Shown here: in pieces, positions 26,543 through 36,371 of the stretch | Layout: each line of letters opens with the position of its first letter | How positions within the stretch are numbered: the stretch's first letter is position 1 | NCBI GenBank assembly: GCA_964448135.1 | Contig: CAYUVH010000005.1 | Span: 20,871-84,870 of the forward strand | Origin: CAYUVH01 sp964448135 | GTDB lineage: Bacteria > Verrucomicrobiota > Verrucomicrobiia > Limisphaerales > UBA8199 | Reading direction: 5' to 3' | Length of the DNA stretch: 64,000 nt | The notes under the pieces: model-generated | Database searches by the model: none | What the model saw: only the letters and a program-made list of their open reading frames with translations | What the model was told of the DNA's origin: nothing | Translations under genes and position numbers: made by a program

Positions 26543-27547
26543 ATGAATCGGGCGACGCGGGCTTCCTACGTGATCATGGCGGTGCTGCTGGTCCTCATTG
26601 CGTCCCTCCATCTCGGCACGTTTGTGCTGACTGCGCTGTTCGGCTACTTCGCCCTGCAGATGTTCAGTTTTGGCCGCAGCCGGATCCTGGGACTGGCCAT
26701 TTACATCGTTGCGGTCGCGGCAATCGGATTTGGACTCGTATATTTTTCGCGTCAGGCGTACGTGGCGCTGCCGAAGATGGCGGACACGGCGATTCCTGCC
26801 GTGGTTGGGTATGCGGAACAAAAGGGGATCGAGCTGCCATTTACTGATTACGAAAGTTTGAAGACGCTGGCCTTGAGTGAGGCCAGGGAAGGCATCGCCA
26901 GCGTCGGACGCTACGCGCGTGCTGCAAGCCTTGAGCTTGTGCTGCTCGTGGTGGGGCTGGTTGTCGCCGCCAGTATGTTTATGCAGCCCACCTGGGGCAC
27001 TGAGAACGACCCGCAGACGGCCCGGGACAGTCTTTATGCCACGGTGGTCCGGGAGCTGGGCGTCCGATTCACCACCTTTTTCCAAAGTTTTGTCCGGGTG
27101 ATCGGCGCGCAGATCGTCATTTCCACGATCAACACGGCTTTGACCGCGGTGTTCCTGGTGTGGACCGGTTATCCGTTTGCGGCGGTGCTGATTGTCTCAA
27201 CTTTTCTTTGCGGCCTGCTGCCGATCATTGGGAACCTCGTCAGCAACACGGTGATTTTCTGCGTCGGCTTTACGATTTCACCCAAGACCGCGCTGGTGGC
27301 GCTCATCTTCCTGATTCTGATCCACAAGCTGGAATACTTCCTCAACAGCAAGATCATCGGGGATCGCATCAAGAGCCCGATGTGGTTGACGCTAATCGGG
27401 CTGATACTGGGAGAAAAACTGATGGGCATTCCGGGTATGATTCTCGCCCCGGTGGTTCTTCACTACATCAGGGTCGAAACTTCTCAGAACAAAAGTCAGA
27501 CTGCATCCGCCGAGCAACCATCGCACGAACCGGCGGGTAAAGTGTGA
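26543..27547 (+). CDS. AI-2E family (PerM/YdiK-type) membrane protein
   Basis: A 334-residue integral membrane protein with about seven hydrophobic segments. Two hydrophobic segments at the N-terminus are followed by a soluble loop, and VFLVWTGYPFAAVLIVSTFL plus the GNLVSNTVI and GDRIKSPMWLTLIGLILGEK region are family features. Members have been linked to export of AI-2 or to ion exchange; the substrate here is unknown. It sits alone, divergent from galE. Confidence 0.82.
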   Translation: MNRATRASYVIMAVLLVLIASLHLGTFVLTALFGYFALQMFSFGRSRILGLAIYIVAVAAIGFGLVYFSRQAYVALPKMADTAIPAVVGYAEQKGIELPFTDYESLKTLALSEAREGIASVGRYARAASLELVLLVVGLVVAASMFMQPTWGTENDPQTARDSLYATVVRELGVRFTTFFQSFVRVIGAQIVISTINTALTAVFLVWTGYPFAAVLIVSTFLCGLLPIIGNLVSNTVIFCVGFTISPKTALVALIFLILIHKLEYFLNSKIIGDRIKSPMWLTLIGLILGEKLMGIPGMILAPVVLHYIRVETSQNKSQTASAEQPSHEPAGKV

Positions 27548-27606
27548 TGCCCGCCCGATGATGCAAGTTGTTTGACTGCCTTTGGGAAAGATTTAAACTC
27601 CGTTCT

Positions 27607-28836
27607 GTGAAGAAGTTGCTGCTCATCTGCCTTTTCGTTGCTCTGACGGTTTCGTTGCTGCCGGCCGCCCAAGTGAAGCCGGGAGATGAAGTGCTGGCGG
27701 ACAGCGGTTTCAAGGCGCTCAAGGGGAAACGTGTCGGACTGATCACCAATCCTTCGGGCGTCACCGGCAATTTCGTCAGCGCCATTGAGCTCCTGCGCAA
27801 TGCTCCCGACGTGAAGCTGGTGGCGCTGTTCGGGCCGGAACACGGCATCTACGGGGATGCCTACGCCGGCGACAAGGTGGACAATCAAACCGATCCGCGC
27901 ACGGGCCTGCCGGTGTATTCGCTCTATGGCGCGACGCACAAGCCCACGGCCGAGATGCTCAAGAGCCTGGACGCATTGGTTTACGATCTGCAGGACACCG
28001 GCTGCCGCTCCTACACTTTCGTCAGCACGATGGGCGTCGCGATGGAGGCCTGTGGCGAGCAGGGGATTGAATTTGTGGTGCTCGACCGGCCGAACCCCCT
28101 GGGTGGCGAGCGCATCGAGGGCAAGCTCGTGGAGGATCAATTTCGGTCGTTCGTGAGCAAGTGGGACGTCCCCTATGTTTACGGCCTCACCTGCGGCGAA
28201 CTGGCGAAGATGATCAATGGCGAAGGTTGGACCAAGAAGAAGTGCAAACTTACGGTGGTGCCCATGAAGGGGTGGAAGCGTTCGATGGTCTGGCGCGATA
28301 CCGGGCTGCCGTGGGTGCCGACATCGCCACATGTTCCGAATGGAGAAGCGGCCCTGTTTCAGGTTGCCACCGGCATGCTGGGCGAAATTGGCGGGGTGAG
28401 CACGGGTATCGGCTACACGTTGCCGTTCCAATGCATCGCGGCGCCCGATGTGGATGCGCACAAACTGGCCGAAGTCCTGAATAGTTACCGCCTTGAGGGC
28501 GTCCGCTTTCAGCCGCTGACGTATAAGCCGTATTATTTTACGTTCAAGGATGAGATCATCGGAGGCGTGCAGATTTATTTCACTGATCCGCGACGCGCGC
28601 CGCTTACGGCGATCAATTTCTATGGCATGGACGCCTTGAAGAAGGTCGCGGGCCGCGATTTGTTCGAGGAAGCGGTAAAGGCGAAAAAGAGTTTCTCGAT
28701 GTTCGATAAAGTCAATGGTTCCGACGTGACTCGGAAGGCCGCGCAGTCGGGAGTTTCCGCGGCGGAAATTGTCGCGTCCTGGAAGCCGACCGAAGACGCC
28801 TTTCGCAAAAAGCGAAAGCAGTATTTGATTTACTGA
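27607..28836 (+). CDS. NamZ-like exo-beta-N-acetylmuramidase (DUF1343), secreted
   Basis: A 409-residue protein from a GTG at 27607, chosen because it gives a clean signal peptide (VKKLLLICLFVALTVSLLP, cleaved near residue 21). The mature part has the DUF1343 features GKRVGLITNPSGVT, LFGPEHGIYGDAYAG, VYDLQDTGCRSYTF, DRPNPLGG and NGEAALFQVATGMLGEIGG. B. subtilis NamZ of this family removes terminal MurNAc from peptidoglycan fragments. The role is therefore probably wall recycling or scavenging in the periplasm. The earlier in-frame start at 27568 breaks the signal peptide. Confidence 0.85.
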   Translation: MKKLLLICLFVALTVSLLPAAQVKPGDEVLADSGFKALKGKRVGLITNPSGVTGNFVSAIELLRNAPDVKLVALFGPEHGIYGDAYAGDKVDNQTDPRTGLPVYSLYGATHKPTAEMLKSLDALVYDLQDTGCRSYTFVSTMGVAMEACGEQGIEFVVLDRPNPLGGERIEGKLVEDQFRSFVSKWDVPYVYGLTCGELAKMINGEGWTKKKCKLTVVPMKGWKRSMVWRDTGLPWVPTSPHVPNGEAALFQVATGMLGEIGGVSTGIGYTLPFQCIAAPDVDAHKLAEVLNSYRLEGVRFQPLTYKPYYFTFKDEIIGGVQIYFTDPRRAPLTAINFYGMDALKKVAGRDLFEEAVKAKKSFSMFDKVNGSDVTRKAAQSGVSAAEIVASWKPTEDAFRKKRKQYLIY

Positions 28837-28844
28837 CGGAAGAA

Positions 28845-28885
28845 ATGGCTGGCCGAAGCCATCAGCCCGGACAAAAATACCGGGC
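28845..28885 (+). promoter_or_regulatory. Two hairpins immediately before the OPT transporter start
   Basis: ATGGCT (28845-28850) pairs with AGCCAT (28857-28862). GCCCGG (28865-28870) then pairs with CCGGGC (28880-28885) around an A-rich loop, and its last base touches the ATG at 28886. There is no T run, so this is not a terminator. A stem at this place could restrict ribosome entry. Confidence 0.4.
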
Positions 28886-30889
28886 ATGAGCCAGCAACCG
28901 ACCGAACCGTCAGAGACCATGGCGCCGCCCGCGGGCGAAAACGCGGACGCGGCGCTGGATCTGGCAATTCGCGGATTCAAGGGGACGCCGGAGGAGATCG
29001 AAAAGGAGTGGTTCGAAAAGGTTTACACCGGCCGCGGTGATACCCAAAAGCAATTGACCCTGCGCGCCGTGTTGATGGGTGGCGTGCTGGGGATGTTCAT
29101 GTCCATTTCCAACCTCTACACGACGCTGAAGCTCGGCTGGTCCTTTGGCGTCGCCATCACCGCCTGCGTGCTTTCGTATGTGATCTGGAGCGCCATTCGT
29201 GGCGTCATGGGAGGCAAGCTGAGCCAGATGACCATGCTGGAGAACAACTGCATGCAATCCACGGCCTCGGCGGCCGGTTATTCGACGGGCGCCGCGATCG
29301 GCACGGCGTTCGGCGCGCTGCTGCTTATCGAAGGAGTACACCACTCGTGGTATGTGGTGGGATCGTTCACCTTGCTCACCGCTGCTTTGGGAGTGTTTCT
29401 GGCGATTCCCATGAAGCGACAGATGGTAAATCACGAGCAGTTGAAGTTTCCCAGTGGTATTGCGGCCGCCGAAACTCTCCGCAGCCTCTATTCGCAAGGC
29501 CAGGAAGCGATCCGCAAAGCTTATGCGCTGCTGATCGCGCTGGCCGCCGGCGGCGTGGTGGGGTTGTTGCGAAGTTACGGTGCGATTGTGGAGCAGTTGA
29601 CCAAAGCGGGCCGGCCGGTCGCCTGGCTGGAAAGTGTGTCGCAGCGGTTTTTCATTCCCGAAGATATTTCGCTGCAATTCCTCAATCCGCTGACCCGTGG
29701 TCACATGCAGGGCCTGGCCTTCGAACCCAGCGTCCTGCTGATCGGTGCGGGCATGATCACGGGACTGCGCGTATCGCTTTCGATGCTGTTTGGTTCGGTG
29801 TTGCTGTATTTCATCGTCGCACCGCCGCTCGTGGCGATGGACGCGGCCAACACCGGCGTGGCCGGCTACGTGGCTTCGTTTACCTTGAGGCCGAACGGAG
29901 ATTTCAATCCCGCTCGCTGGGCGTTGTGGGGCGGAACATCCATTATGGTTTTCTCCAGCTTGACCACGGTGGCGCTGCAATGGCGTACGATGGCACGGGC
30001 ATTTTTGCTGTTCAAGAAGGGTGATCGTCCCGCGCACAGCCGGGCGATGGATGCGATTGAAGTGCCGGTTTCCTGGCTGGTGATCGGGCTGGTCCCCATC
30101 ACGATCGGAATGATCATCGTCCAATACCTGGCATTCCACATCTCGCCCGGGCTTGGCTTCATCGCGGTGGCGATGTCTTTTGTGGTATCGCTGGTTTGCT
30201 GCCGTGCCACCGGCGAAACGGACACGACTCCGATTGGGGCCATGGGGAAGTTGACGCAGTTGCTTTATGCAGTGTTGCCCGGTGCGAAGGGGATTGCCTC
30301 AATCAATTTGATGGCCGCGGGAGTCACCGCCTCGGCGGGTGGCGCGGCGGCGGATTTGTTGACCGACTTGAAGAGCGGTTACATCCTGGGCGCGAACCCC
30401 CGCAAACAATTCATTGCCCAGTTCATCGGGATATTTTTTGGAACGCTCGCCATCGTGCCGGCCTGGTATTTGATGGTTCCCAACAAAGAGGCTTTGGAAG
30501 CTTTCAATCCACCCGCGACCTACATGTGGAAGGCGGTGGCGGACCTGTTGACGCAGGGAGTTCACATGCTCCCGCACACGGCGATTCAGGCCATTGTGGT
30601 TGGGGCGATTCTGGGAGTTCTGTTGCCTGTGATTGCCCGGGTGCTTCCCGGCGCCCATCGCTTTTTACCCTCCGCCATGGGACTTGGTTTGTCCTGGGTC
30701 ATGCCCTTGCAAAACACACTTTCCTTCGCCATCGGCGCGGTGATAGTGGTGCTGTGGACACGCTTCAATCGCCGCAACGCCGAGAGCTACTACGTGCCGA
30801 TTGCCTCGGGCCTGATCGCGGGTGAATCACTTGTTGCCGCTTTGATCGCCATTGGCTGCACCTTGATCGGGTTTCTCAAGAGTCACTGA
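28886..30889 (+). CDS. OPT-family oligopeptide (or metal-chelate) transporter
   Basis: A 667-residue membrane protein with roughly 14-16 hydrophobic segments after an acidic cytoplasmic N-terminus of about 60 residues. LTLRAVLMGGVLGMFMSISN, QSTASAAGYSTGAAIGTAF and VNHEQLKFPSGIAAAETLRS are OPT/YSL signature regions. Family members import small peptides or metal chelates by proton coupling. It may share a transcript with the NamZ-like gene (49-bp gap), which would fit uptake of peptidoglycan peptides, but that is inference. Its 3' end overlaps the opposite-strand ABC gene by 63 bp. Confidence 0.88.
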   Translation: MSQQPTEPSETMAPPAGENADAALDLAIRGFKGTPEEIEKEWFEKVYTGRGDTQKQLTLRAVLMGGVLGMFMSISNLYTTLKLGWSFGVAITACVLSYVIWSAIRGVMGGKLSQMTMLENNCMQSTASAAGYSTGAAIGTAFGALLLIEGVHHSWYVVGSFTLLTAALGVFLAIPMKRQMVNHEQLKFPSGIAAAETLRSLYSQGQEAIRKAYALLIALAAGGVVGLLRSYGAIVEQLTKAGRPVAWLESVSQRFFIPEDISLQFLNPLTRGHMQGLAFEPSVLLIGAGMITGLRVSLSMLFGSVLLYFIVAPPLVAMDAANTGVAGYVASFTLRPNGDFNPARWALWGGTSIMVFSSLTTVALQWRTMARAFLLFKKGDRPAHSRAMDAIEVPVSWLVIGLVPITIGMIIVQYLAFHISPGLGFIAVAMSFVVSLVCCRATGETDTTPIGAMGKLTQLLYAVLPGAKGIASINLMAAGVTASAGGAAADLLTDLKSGYILGANPRKQFIAQFIGIFFGTLAIVPAWYLMVPNKEALEAFNPPATYMWKAVADLLTQGVHMLPHTAIQAIVVGAILGVLLPVIARVLPGAHRFLPSAMGLGLSWVMPLQNTLSFAIGAVIVVLWTRFNRRNAESYYVPIASGLIAGESLVAALIAIGCTLIGFLKSH

Positions 30890-32704
30890 GGTTCCCGTCA
30901 ACCGGGCGTATGCGCCCTTGCGGGCGAGCAGTTCGGTGTGTGTGCCGGTCTCGACGATTTTGCCCTGGTCCAGCACTACGATCATGTCGGCGTTCTCGAT
31001 CGTGGACGTGCGATGGGCGATGCAGATGGTGGTGCGATCCGCCATCAATTCATCAAGCGCCGCCTGCACGGCTCGTTGGGTTTCATTGTCCAGGGCGCTC
31101 GTGGCCTCGTCCAGGATGAGAATTGGCGCATCGCGGACTATAGCACGCGCGATGGTAAGCCGTTGGCGCTGTCCGCCGGAAAGGTTGCCCCCGCGTTCGC
31201 CACACGCGAAATCGTAGCCACCTTTTTCCATGATGAAATCATGGGCGAATGCGTGCCTGGCCGCAGTCTGGATTTCAGCATCAGTCGCTCCCGGGCGGCC
31301 CAATCCGATGTTATAACGCGCGGACTCATTGAAGATAATGGTGTCCTGCGTCACGAGGGCGATCTGTGAGCGCAGATCTTTGACTGAAACATTTCGGATA
31401 TCCGTTCCTCCAATGCGCACCGTACCCTTGGTGGGATCGTAGAAGCGTAAGATCAGATTGGTCACCGTGGTTTTGCCGGATCCGGTCGCGCCGACGAGTG
31501 CCACCATGGTGCCGGACTTCACGGTCAGGTTGAAGTCGCTCAGCACCGCTTTCTTTTCCTCAGTGCCGTAATCAAAATCCACGTTCTCGAACACAATGTC
31601 GCCGCAGCGCGCTTTCAACGGAACCGGGCTGGGCGGATCTGTGATGGTCGGGGGCGTCTCGATTAACTCGTAGATGCGCTTGCTCGCCGCTTCGCCTTGA
31701 TGGAGCTGGTTGCTAAACCGGGTGATGTATTTCAACGGCGCATACATCAGCACGATACCCATGATGTAGGTGATAAAATCACCTGGTGTAGTCTTGGTGG
31801 TGTCGCCCCAGAGGACCGAGTAAATGATAACCAGCGATACGCCGACCGCTCCGAGCAATTCCGTGAGCTGGCTCGGGATTTCGCTGGCCCGCACCTGGCG
31901 CATCACGTGACCCATGTAGCTGCGCGCCTTCGTCCGGAAGTCGTTGTCAGCCTTTTCTTCGAGGTTGTAGGCTTTAATGACCCGGTGGCCCGTAAACGAT
32001 TCGTGCATCAGGGTGGTGAGTTCGGAGATTTGCATCTGCATGGCGCGTGCCGACCGTCGCGATTTGCGGGCGTAAATCGTCACGGGCACTACGCAAATCG
32101 GGAAAGCGATCAGGGAAATCAGTGTCAGTTTGGGTTGCTGCACGATCAGAAGCGTCACGGTGACCAGCACGGTCGCCGGGGAACGAATAATCTCGGGCAG
32201 CGCATTGCTGAACACGGAATAAAGGACCTGGGTATCGTGGGTAACCCGCGCGATCAAATCGCCCGTCTTGGAGCCGCTGAAAAAGCTGAGGGAGAGGCTT
32301 TGCAGGTGGCTGAACAGTCTGGTGCGCAGATCGGCGACGCAGCGGGCAGCCACCCAGTTCATGAGGTAAGCGTTCAGATAGCCGGTAATGGCGCGAAACA
32401 GCATCACCAGCGGGAACGCACAAATAATCAGGATGATACCCGTGTTGGATTGCGGTTTGTGGATGTCGGGGACCCACTTGAGGAAGATCTCCGCGATCGG
32501 ACGCACCAGAGCCGGCGCCTTTTCCAACTGTTCCGACAACATCTGTCCCATGGCCTTGCCGAAGCAGACGTTTACCACCAGGTTCAGCACCAGCAGCATC
32601 AAGCCGTTCGTCATGGCGTAGAGCAGCCCGGCCAGCAAGCCGAGGAACAGCCGCACTCGATAGGGCCGCACCAGCGCCCGCATTCTGGATAAAAATATTC
32701 GCAT
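30827..32704 (-). CDS. MsbA-like ABC exporter (permease plus ATPase)
   Basis: A 625-residue half-transporter from the ATG at 32704 (an ATG at 32713 is also possible). Six membrane segments cover about residues 15-360, with a longer loop between the first two than usual. The ATPase domain has Walker A GATGSGKTTV, signature NLSGGQRQRLTIARA, Walker B ILILDEATSALD and the H-loop CIAHRTSTI. MsbA-type exporters flip lipid A or other lipid-linked glycans. Its position at the edge of a glycosyltransferase region supports such a job. Confidence 0.88.
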   Translation of the reverse strand: MRIFLSRMRALVRPYRVRLFLGLLAGLLYAMTNGLMLLVLNLVVNVCFGKAMGQMLSEQLEKAPALVRPIAEIFLKWVPDIHKPQSNTGIILIICAFPLVMLFRAITGYLNAYLMNWVAARCVADLRTRLFSHLQSLSLSFFSGSKTGDLIARVTHDTQVLYSVFSNALPEIIRSPATVLVTVTLLIVQQPKLTLISLIAFPICVVPVTIYARKSRRSARAMQMQISELTTLMHESFTGHRVIKAYNLEEKADNDFRTKARSYMGHVMRQVRASEIPSQLTELLGAVGVSLVIIYSVLWGDTTKTTPGDFITYIMGIVLMYAPLKYITRFSNQLHQGEAASKRIYELIETPPTITDPPSPVPLKARCGDIVFENVDFDYGTEEKKAVLSDFNLTVKSGTMVALVGATGSGKTTVTNLILRFYDPTKGTVRIGGTDIRNVSVKDLRSQIALVTQDTIIFNESARYNIGLGRPGATDAEIQTAARHAFAHDFIMEKGGYDFACGERGGNLSGGQRQRLTIARAIVRDAPILILDEATSALDNETQRAVQAALDELMADRTTICIAHRTSTIENADMIVVLDQGKIVETGTHTELLARKGAYARLTGTSVTLEKPDQGAANGDQSGNK

Positions 32705-32817
32705 TCGAAGCATGCGGAGTATGACGGCGGGCTCCAGGCGATTCAAGACATGGTGTCGGGCGCGACAGCCCCGCCACTCCTCCTTGACCCTGCGTCGGGT
32801 GGCTGGATAATGCCGTA

Positions 32818-34389
32818 GTGACAGAACCCAGCCCACGTGGTGAGCGGTCCAGCTCTGCCGGATGGTTCGACCGCCGCTTTGCGCCGGTGGTGGTTCTGAC
32901 GCTGTTGGCGGCCCTGATTTTCGCCATCCGACTCGCCGCGCCACCGAATCTACTCGACCAGGATCAGGAGCGTCCGGCGACGTACGTTCTCGACGCGGTA
33001 AAGAACGGCCACTGGCTTTGCCAGCGAGATTTGTCCGGCGACGTGACCTCAAAACCGCCGCTTTATACCTGGCTGGTGGGAGGCATCACGCTTTTATGCG
33101 GGCGAATCAATGAGTTTGCGCTGTATCTTCCCGGAGCGCTTTCTTTATGGGGCTGTGCCATGCTCATCTACTACTTCTGTCGGCCGTATTTTGGGAGTCG
33201 GGCGGCGTTTTGTGGTGCGGTTGCGCTTATGGTCTGCACCTCCGGCATTAAAGAGGCCGGCCTGGCCCGGACCGACGGTGTGTTTTCATTGACCGTGACC
33301 GCGGCCGCGGTGGTCGCCTTTCGGTCGTGGACCACCGGTCGAGGCTGGATTTGGTTCTGGGTGGTCTGCGCGCTTTCCACTTTGACCAAGGGTCCCGTCG
33401 GTCCGGTACTCGCTGCGGGCGGATTGCTGGCGCATTTTTGGGAACGAAAAAGCCACCCCGCGATTCCGAACGAAAAGCTTTCCCAACGAGTGTTTTTCGC
33501 GGTGTTGCCGGGCGTTTGTGCGTATGTGGCAATCACCCTCGGCTGGTTCCTGGCGGCTTATGCCGTTACGGGGCCCGATCTCACTCGCAAGATGATCGGG
33601 AAGGAACTCGTGGATCACGCCACGGGAGCTGGCGGCAATAATTTGCCGGGAACTTTGATCTATCAGCAGCCGCTCTATTACCTCGCCCGAACGCTGCCCT
33701 GGAGCGTGTTTGCTTACTTCGGCTTGTGGCAAATCTGGCGGAACCCGAGCCCGAACGCTTCGGTGAGACGCTGGGAGCGATTCCTGTTTTGCTGGTTTCT
33801 GTCGGGGCTTTTGTTGATGAGCCTCGCGCCTCATCAGCGGGCGGATTTGCTCTGGCCCCTGATGCCCGCGGCTGCCGCGCTGGCGGGGTGCGAACTGGAT
33901 AGATTGGGTGATCGCATTGGCAGCAGAGTGTTCAACATCGGTTATGCTGTCGTCGTAATCGGCATGGTCGCGGGGTATGCCTTCGCGTATTTCGGTCCAT
34001 TGGCCCGACTGCCCCTGCAACGCGAGACATTGGCGTTGAAACGCCTCGCGTCCCAGTTCGAAGCCCGGATGGGCCGCGACTATCCACTCGAACACCTGGA
34101 CAGCCGCATGGGATTGCAGGTCTATTTGAATACCTTTCGCCAACCCATTCCAGCCGAACGCGCCGTGGAACTCTTGCGCGGCAAAGAACCCTGCTTTCTC
34201 GCCGTGAGGAATCTCGCGAAGTTGGAAGCGGCGCGAAAACCGGATGATCCGCCGTATTATACGGTGCTGGCCGTCCCTTCCGTAGTGACTAATAACTTTA
34301 CGAGGATTATAGGGAATCGGCCGACGCTCGAGCCGCAAAAGGCTGCAAGTAGCCCAAAAGCTGCAAATGGTGCAAAATCCGCAAATTGA
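32818..34389 (+). CDS. GT39/ArnT-like membrane glycosyltransferase
   Basis: A 523-residue polytopic protein with a GTG start at 32818 and about 10-12 hydrophobic segments. The first periplasmic loop has LLDQDQERPATYVLDAVKNG, with the acidic pair of the PMT/ArnT family, followed by KPPLYTWLVGGITLL, the conserved K-P-P-L-Y/W motif. Such enzymes move a sugar from a polyprenyl-phosphate donor to lipid A, protein or another glycan in the periplasm. The sugar and acceptor are unknown. It diverges from the MsbA-like gene and overlaps the next gene by 23 bp. Confidence 0.85.
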   Translation: MTEPSPRGERSSSAGWFDRRFAPVVVLTLLAALIFAIRLAAPPNLLDQDQERPATYVLDAVKNGHWLCQRDLSGDVTSKPPLYTWLVGGITLLCGRINEFALYLPGALSLWGCAMLIYYFCRPYFGSRAAFCGAVALMVCTSGIKEAGLARTDGVFSLTVTAAAVVAFRSWTTGRGWIWFWVVCALSTLTKGPVGPVLAAGGLLAHFWERKSHPAIPNEKLSQRVFFAVLPGVCAYVAITLGWFLAAYAVTGPDLTRKMIGKELVDHATGAGGNNLPGTLIYQQPLYYLARTLPWSVFAYFGLWQIWRNPSPNASVRRWERFLFCWFLSGLLLMSLAPHQRADLLWPLMPAAAALAGCELDRLGDRIGSRVFNIGYAVVVIGMVAGYAFAYFGPLARLPLQRETLALKRLASQFEARMGRDYPLEHLDSRMGLQVYLNTFRQPIPAERAVELLRGKEPCFLAVRNLAKLEAARKPDDPPYYTVLAVPSVVTNNFTRIIGNRPTLEPQKAASSPKAANGAKSAN

Positions 34390-35257
34390 TATCAGCGTGG
34401 TGACGGTGACGTACCGCTCGGGTGATTGCATCGCCGAATGCGTGGATTCGGTGCGCCGGCAGGAAAGGGTGCGGTGCGAAATGATCGCGGTGGACAACGC
34501 GAGTCCGGATGAGACGGCGAAAGTGGTTGGGAGCCTCGGCAGGCAGGTGCGGTTGATTCAAAACCGGGAGAACGTGGGATTTGGCCGCGCCTGCAATCAG
34601 GGTTTCAAAGCCAGTCAGGGAAAGTACGTCTACTTCCTCAACCCGGACAGCCAGCTCGTGGGAGACGCGGCGCTGAAAACGCTTTGCCAAGCCATGGAGG
34701 CGAAGCCGCGCTGGGGTCTGGCTGGGACGTGTCTGGTGCGACCGGACGGCGACCGCAAACGACCTCAATCCACCTATCCCGGGCAATTGGAGACGCGGAA
34801 TGATTTCGATAAGCTGCCGGGACAGAACGCCTGGGTCGGCGGCGCGAGCATGATTGTCCGGCGCGAGGCGTTCACGGCGGTGGGCGGTTTCGACGAAGAC
34901 TTCTTTCTTTATTCTGAGGAAACCGATTTGTGCCTGCGGCTGCGGAAGGCGGGTTGGGAGATCGGGATGGTTTCAGAAGTCGAAGTGCGGCACATCGGCG
35001 GAGCGAGCGAATCGAACGCGGACCCGTACGATCTTTGGCGGCGGAAGTGCGACGGGCTGCATCTTTTCTGGCGCAAACATTACGAACGGGAAGACGTCGT
35101 GCGGCTGTTGCGGCGGGAGTGTTTGCGCGCGCGCTACCGCACAATTGTGAATGGAGTATTGGCTGCGTTTTTGCCGCGCAACTCCAAGGCCTGGCAAAAG
35201 CAGCGGCGTTATCGGGCGACCTGGCGAAGCGCCCAGGATGCGCTAAAGAAGCTCTAA
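34367..35257 (+). CDS. GT2 glycosyltransferase (rhamnosyltransferase-like)
   Basis: A 296-residue GT-A enzyme. ISVVTVTYRSGDCIAECVDS opens the nucleotide-sugar domain; DNASPDET, NVGFGRACNQGF and FLNPDSQL (the D-x-D-like site) follow, then GGASMIVRREAF and GGFDEDFFLYSEETDLCLR. This matches the WbbL-like group of rhamnosyl and related transferases. A basic C-terminal tail probably touches the membrane. It likely builds a surface glycan with the GT39 protein upstream. Confidence 0.88.
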   Translation: MVQNPQIDISVVTVTYRSGDCIAECVDSVRRQERVRCEMIAVDNASPDETAKVVGSLGRQVRLIQNRENVGFGRACNQGFKASQGKYVYFLNPDSQLVGDAALKTLCQAMEAKPRWGLAGTCLVRPDGDRKRPQSTYPGQLETRNDFDKLPGQNAWVGGASMIVRREAFTAVGGFDEDFFLYSEETDLCLRLRKAGWEIGMVSEVEVRHIGGASESNADPYDLWRRKCDGLHLFWRKHYEREDVVRLLRRECLRARYRTIVNGVLAAFLPRNSKAWQKQRRYRATWRSAQDALKKL

Positions 35258-36303
35258 TGGGGCGCCGGGGCAGGGGCGGCGAGCAGATCAAGGGCGCGGC
35301 CGAGGGCTTTCTCCGGCGGAATCTCAGCGAGACAAGTTGCGACTGGACGGGTTGCGCAGGGTTTGTGCTTCAGCGTGGCGCAGGGGCAACGCACGATCAA
35401 ATGCCCGTGGCCCTCGCCACGCGGCAGCCAGGCTTCATAATTCGGATATTCGCGGCCGAGCAACAGCGTCCTGGTCCCCAGCGCCGACGCCAGGTGCATG
35501 GCGCCCGAATCGCCGCCCACGTGCAATGAACAGCGCTGAAGGACGGCCGCAAAGCGCGCAACGCTTAAATGTTGCAGCGCCAGAATGCGAGGATCGCGCA
35601 GCGCATGGGTGAACGTTTTGAGGCGTTCAACCTCTCGGGGCTGGGGGCCGGCGGTCGCCACAATGCGCAGCGTTTCCGATCGAGCGAGCCATAACCGGGC
35701 CAGCTCGATCCAGGAATCGAGGGGCCATTCCTTGAAGTGATTGCTCGCGCTGAGCGAAAAGTGAATCGCGCCTTCGGGAATATGCTGTCGGGCCCAGTTT
35801 TCATCCTCGCGCGGCAATTGGATGCCAAAGCGCGGCCCGGCGAGCGGGAAGCCGGCCAGACGAAGGATTTCCCGGCGACGCTCATATGCCGGCAGTTCGC
35901 CCGGTTCGATGCGCAACCAGAAAGGCAGGCACCAACCGCTCCAGAAATGCCAGCGGCTACGGCGCTGTCCTAACCGCCAACGAGCACCGCTCAGGCCGGT
36001 ATAGATGGCGTTGCGATCGCTGTCGCCGAAAGTAATGGCGACATCAAATCGAAGCCGACGCAGGGCCTGAAGTGTCCGGATTTGCTCGCCCACGCGGCGT
36101 CGGGACGGAGATTGGTCCAGACTCCACAGTTGTGTGGCGCATCCCGCCAGCCGATAGATTTCCGCGCCGACCGGGCTGCAGACCACGTGCAATTCAGCTT
36201 GCGGATAATTCCGACGAAGCTCCCACAGCGCAGGCAGCAGGTGGATGGCGTCGCCGAGCACGCCCAGATCTACCACGAGCACGCGGCGGGCAGTCCGTGT
36301 CAT
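35254..36303 (-). CDS. GT9 glycosyltransferase (heptosyltransferase-like)
   Basis: A 349-residue GT-B enzyme from the ATG at 36303; the frame extends to an ATG at 36357. It opens with RRVLVVDLGVLGDAIHLLPA, the GT9 donor/acceptor loop. Later motifs are FSLSASNHFKEWPLDSW, VGGDSGAMHLASALGT and LLGREYPNYEAWLP. GT9 enzymes add heptose or related sugars to the lipopolysaccharide core. Its 3' end overlaps the convergent GT2 gene by 4 bp. It follows the GT4 gene 36372-37559 in a leftward operon. Confidence 0.87.
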   Translation of the reverse strand: MTRTARRVLVVDLGVLGDAIHLLPALWELRRNYPQAELHVVCSPVGAEIYRLAGCATQLWSLDQSPSRRRVGEQIRTLQALRRLRFDVAITFGDSDRNAIYTGLSGARWRLGQRRSRWHFWSGWCLPFWLRIEPGELPAYERRREILRLAGFPLAGPRFGIQLPREDENWARQHIPEGAIHFSLSASNHFKEWPLDSWIELARLWLARSETLRIVATAGPQPREVERLKTFTHALRDPRILALQHLSVARFAAVLQRCSLHVGGDSGAMHLASALGTRTLLLGREYPNYEAWLPRGEGHGHLIVRCPCATLKHKPCATRPVATCLAEIPPEKALGRALDLLAAPAPAPH

Positions 36304-36371
36304 CTCAAAGAAGCGCGTGCTGCCGGTGGGGTGTCCTGAACTCGTCGTGGATTCCATTTGTCGCTGGCCGG

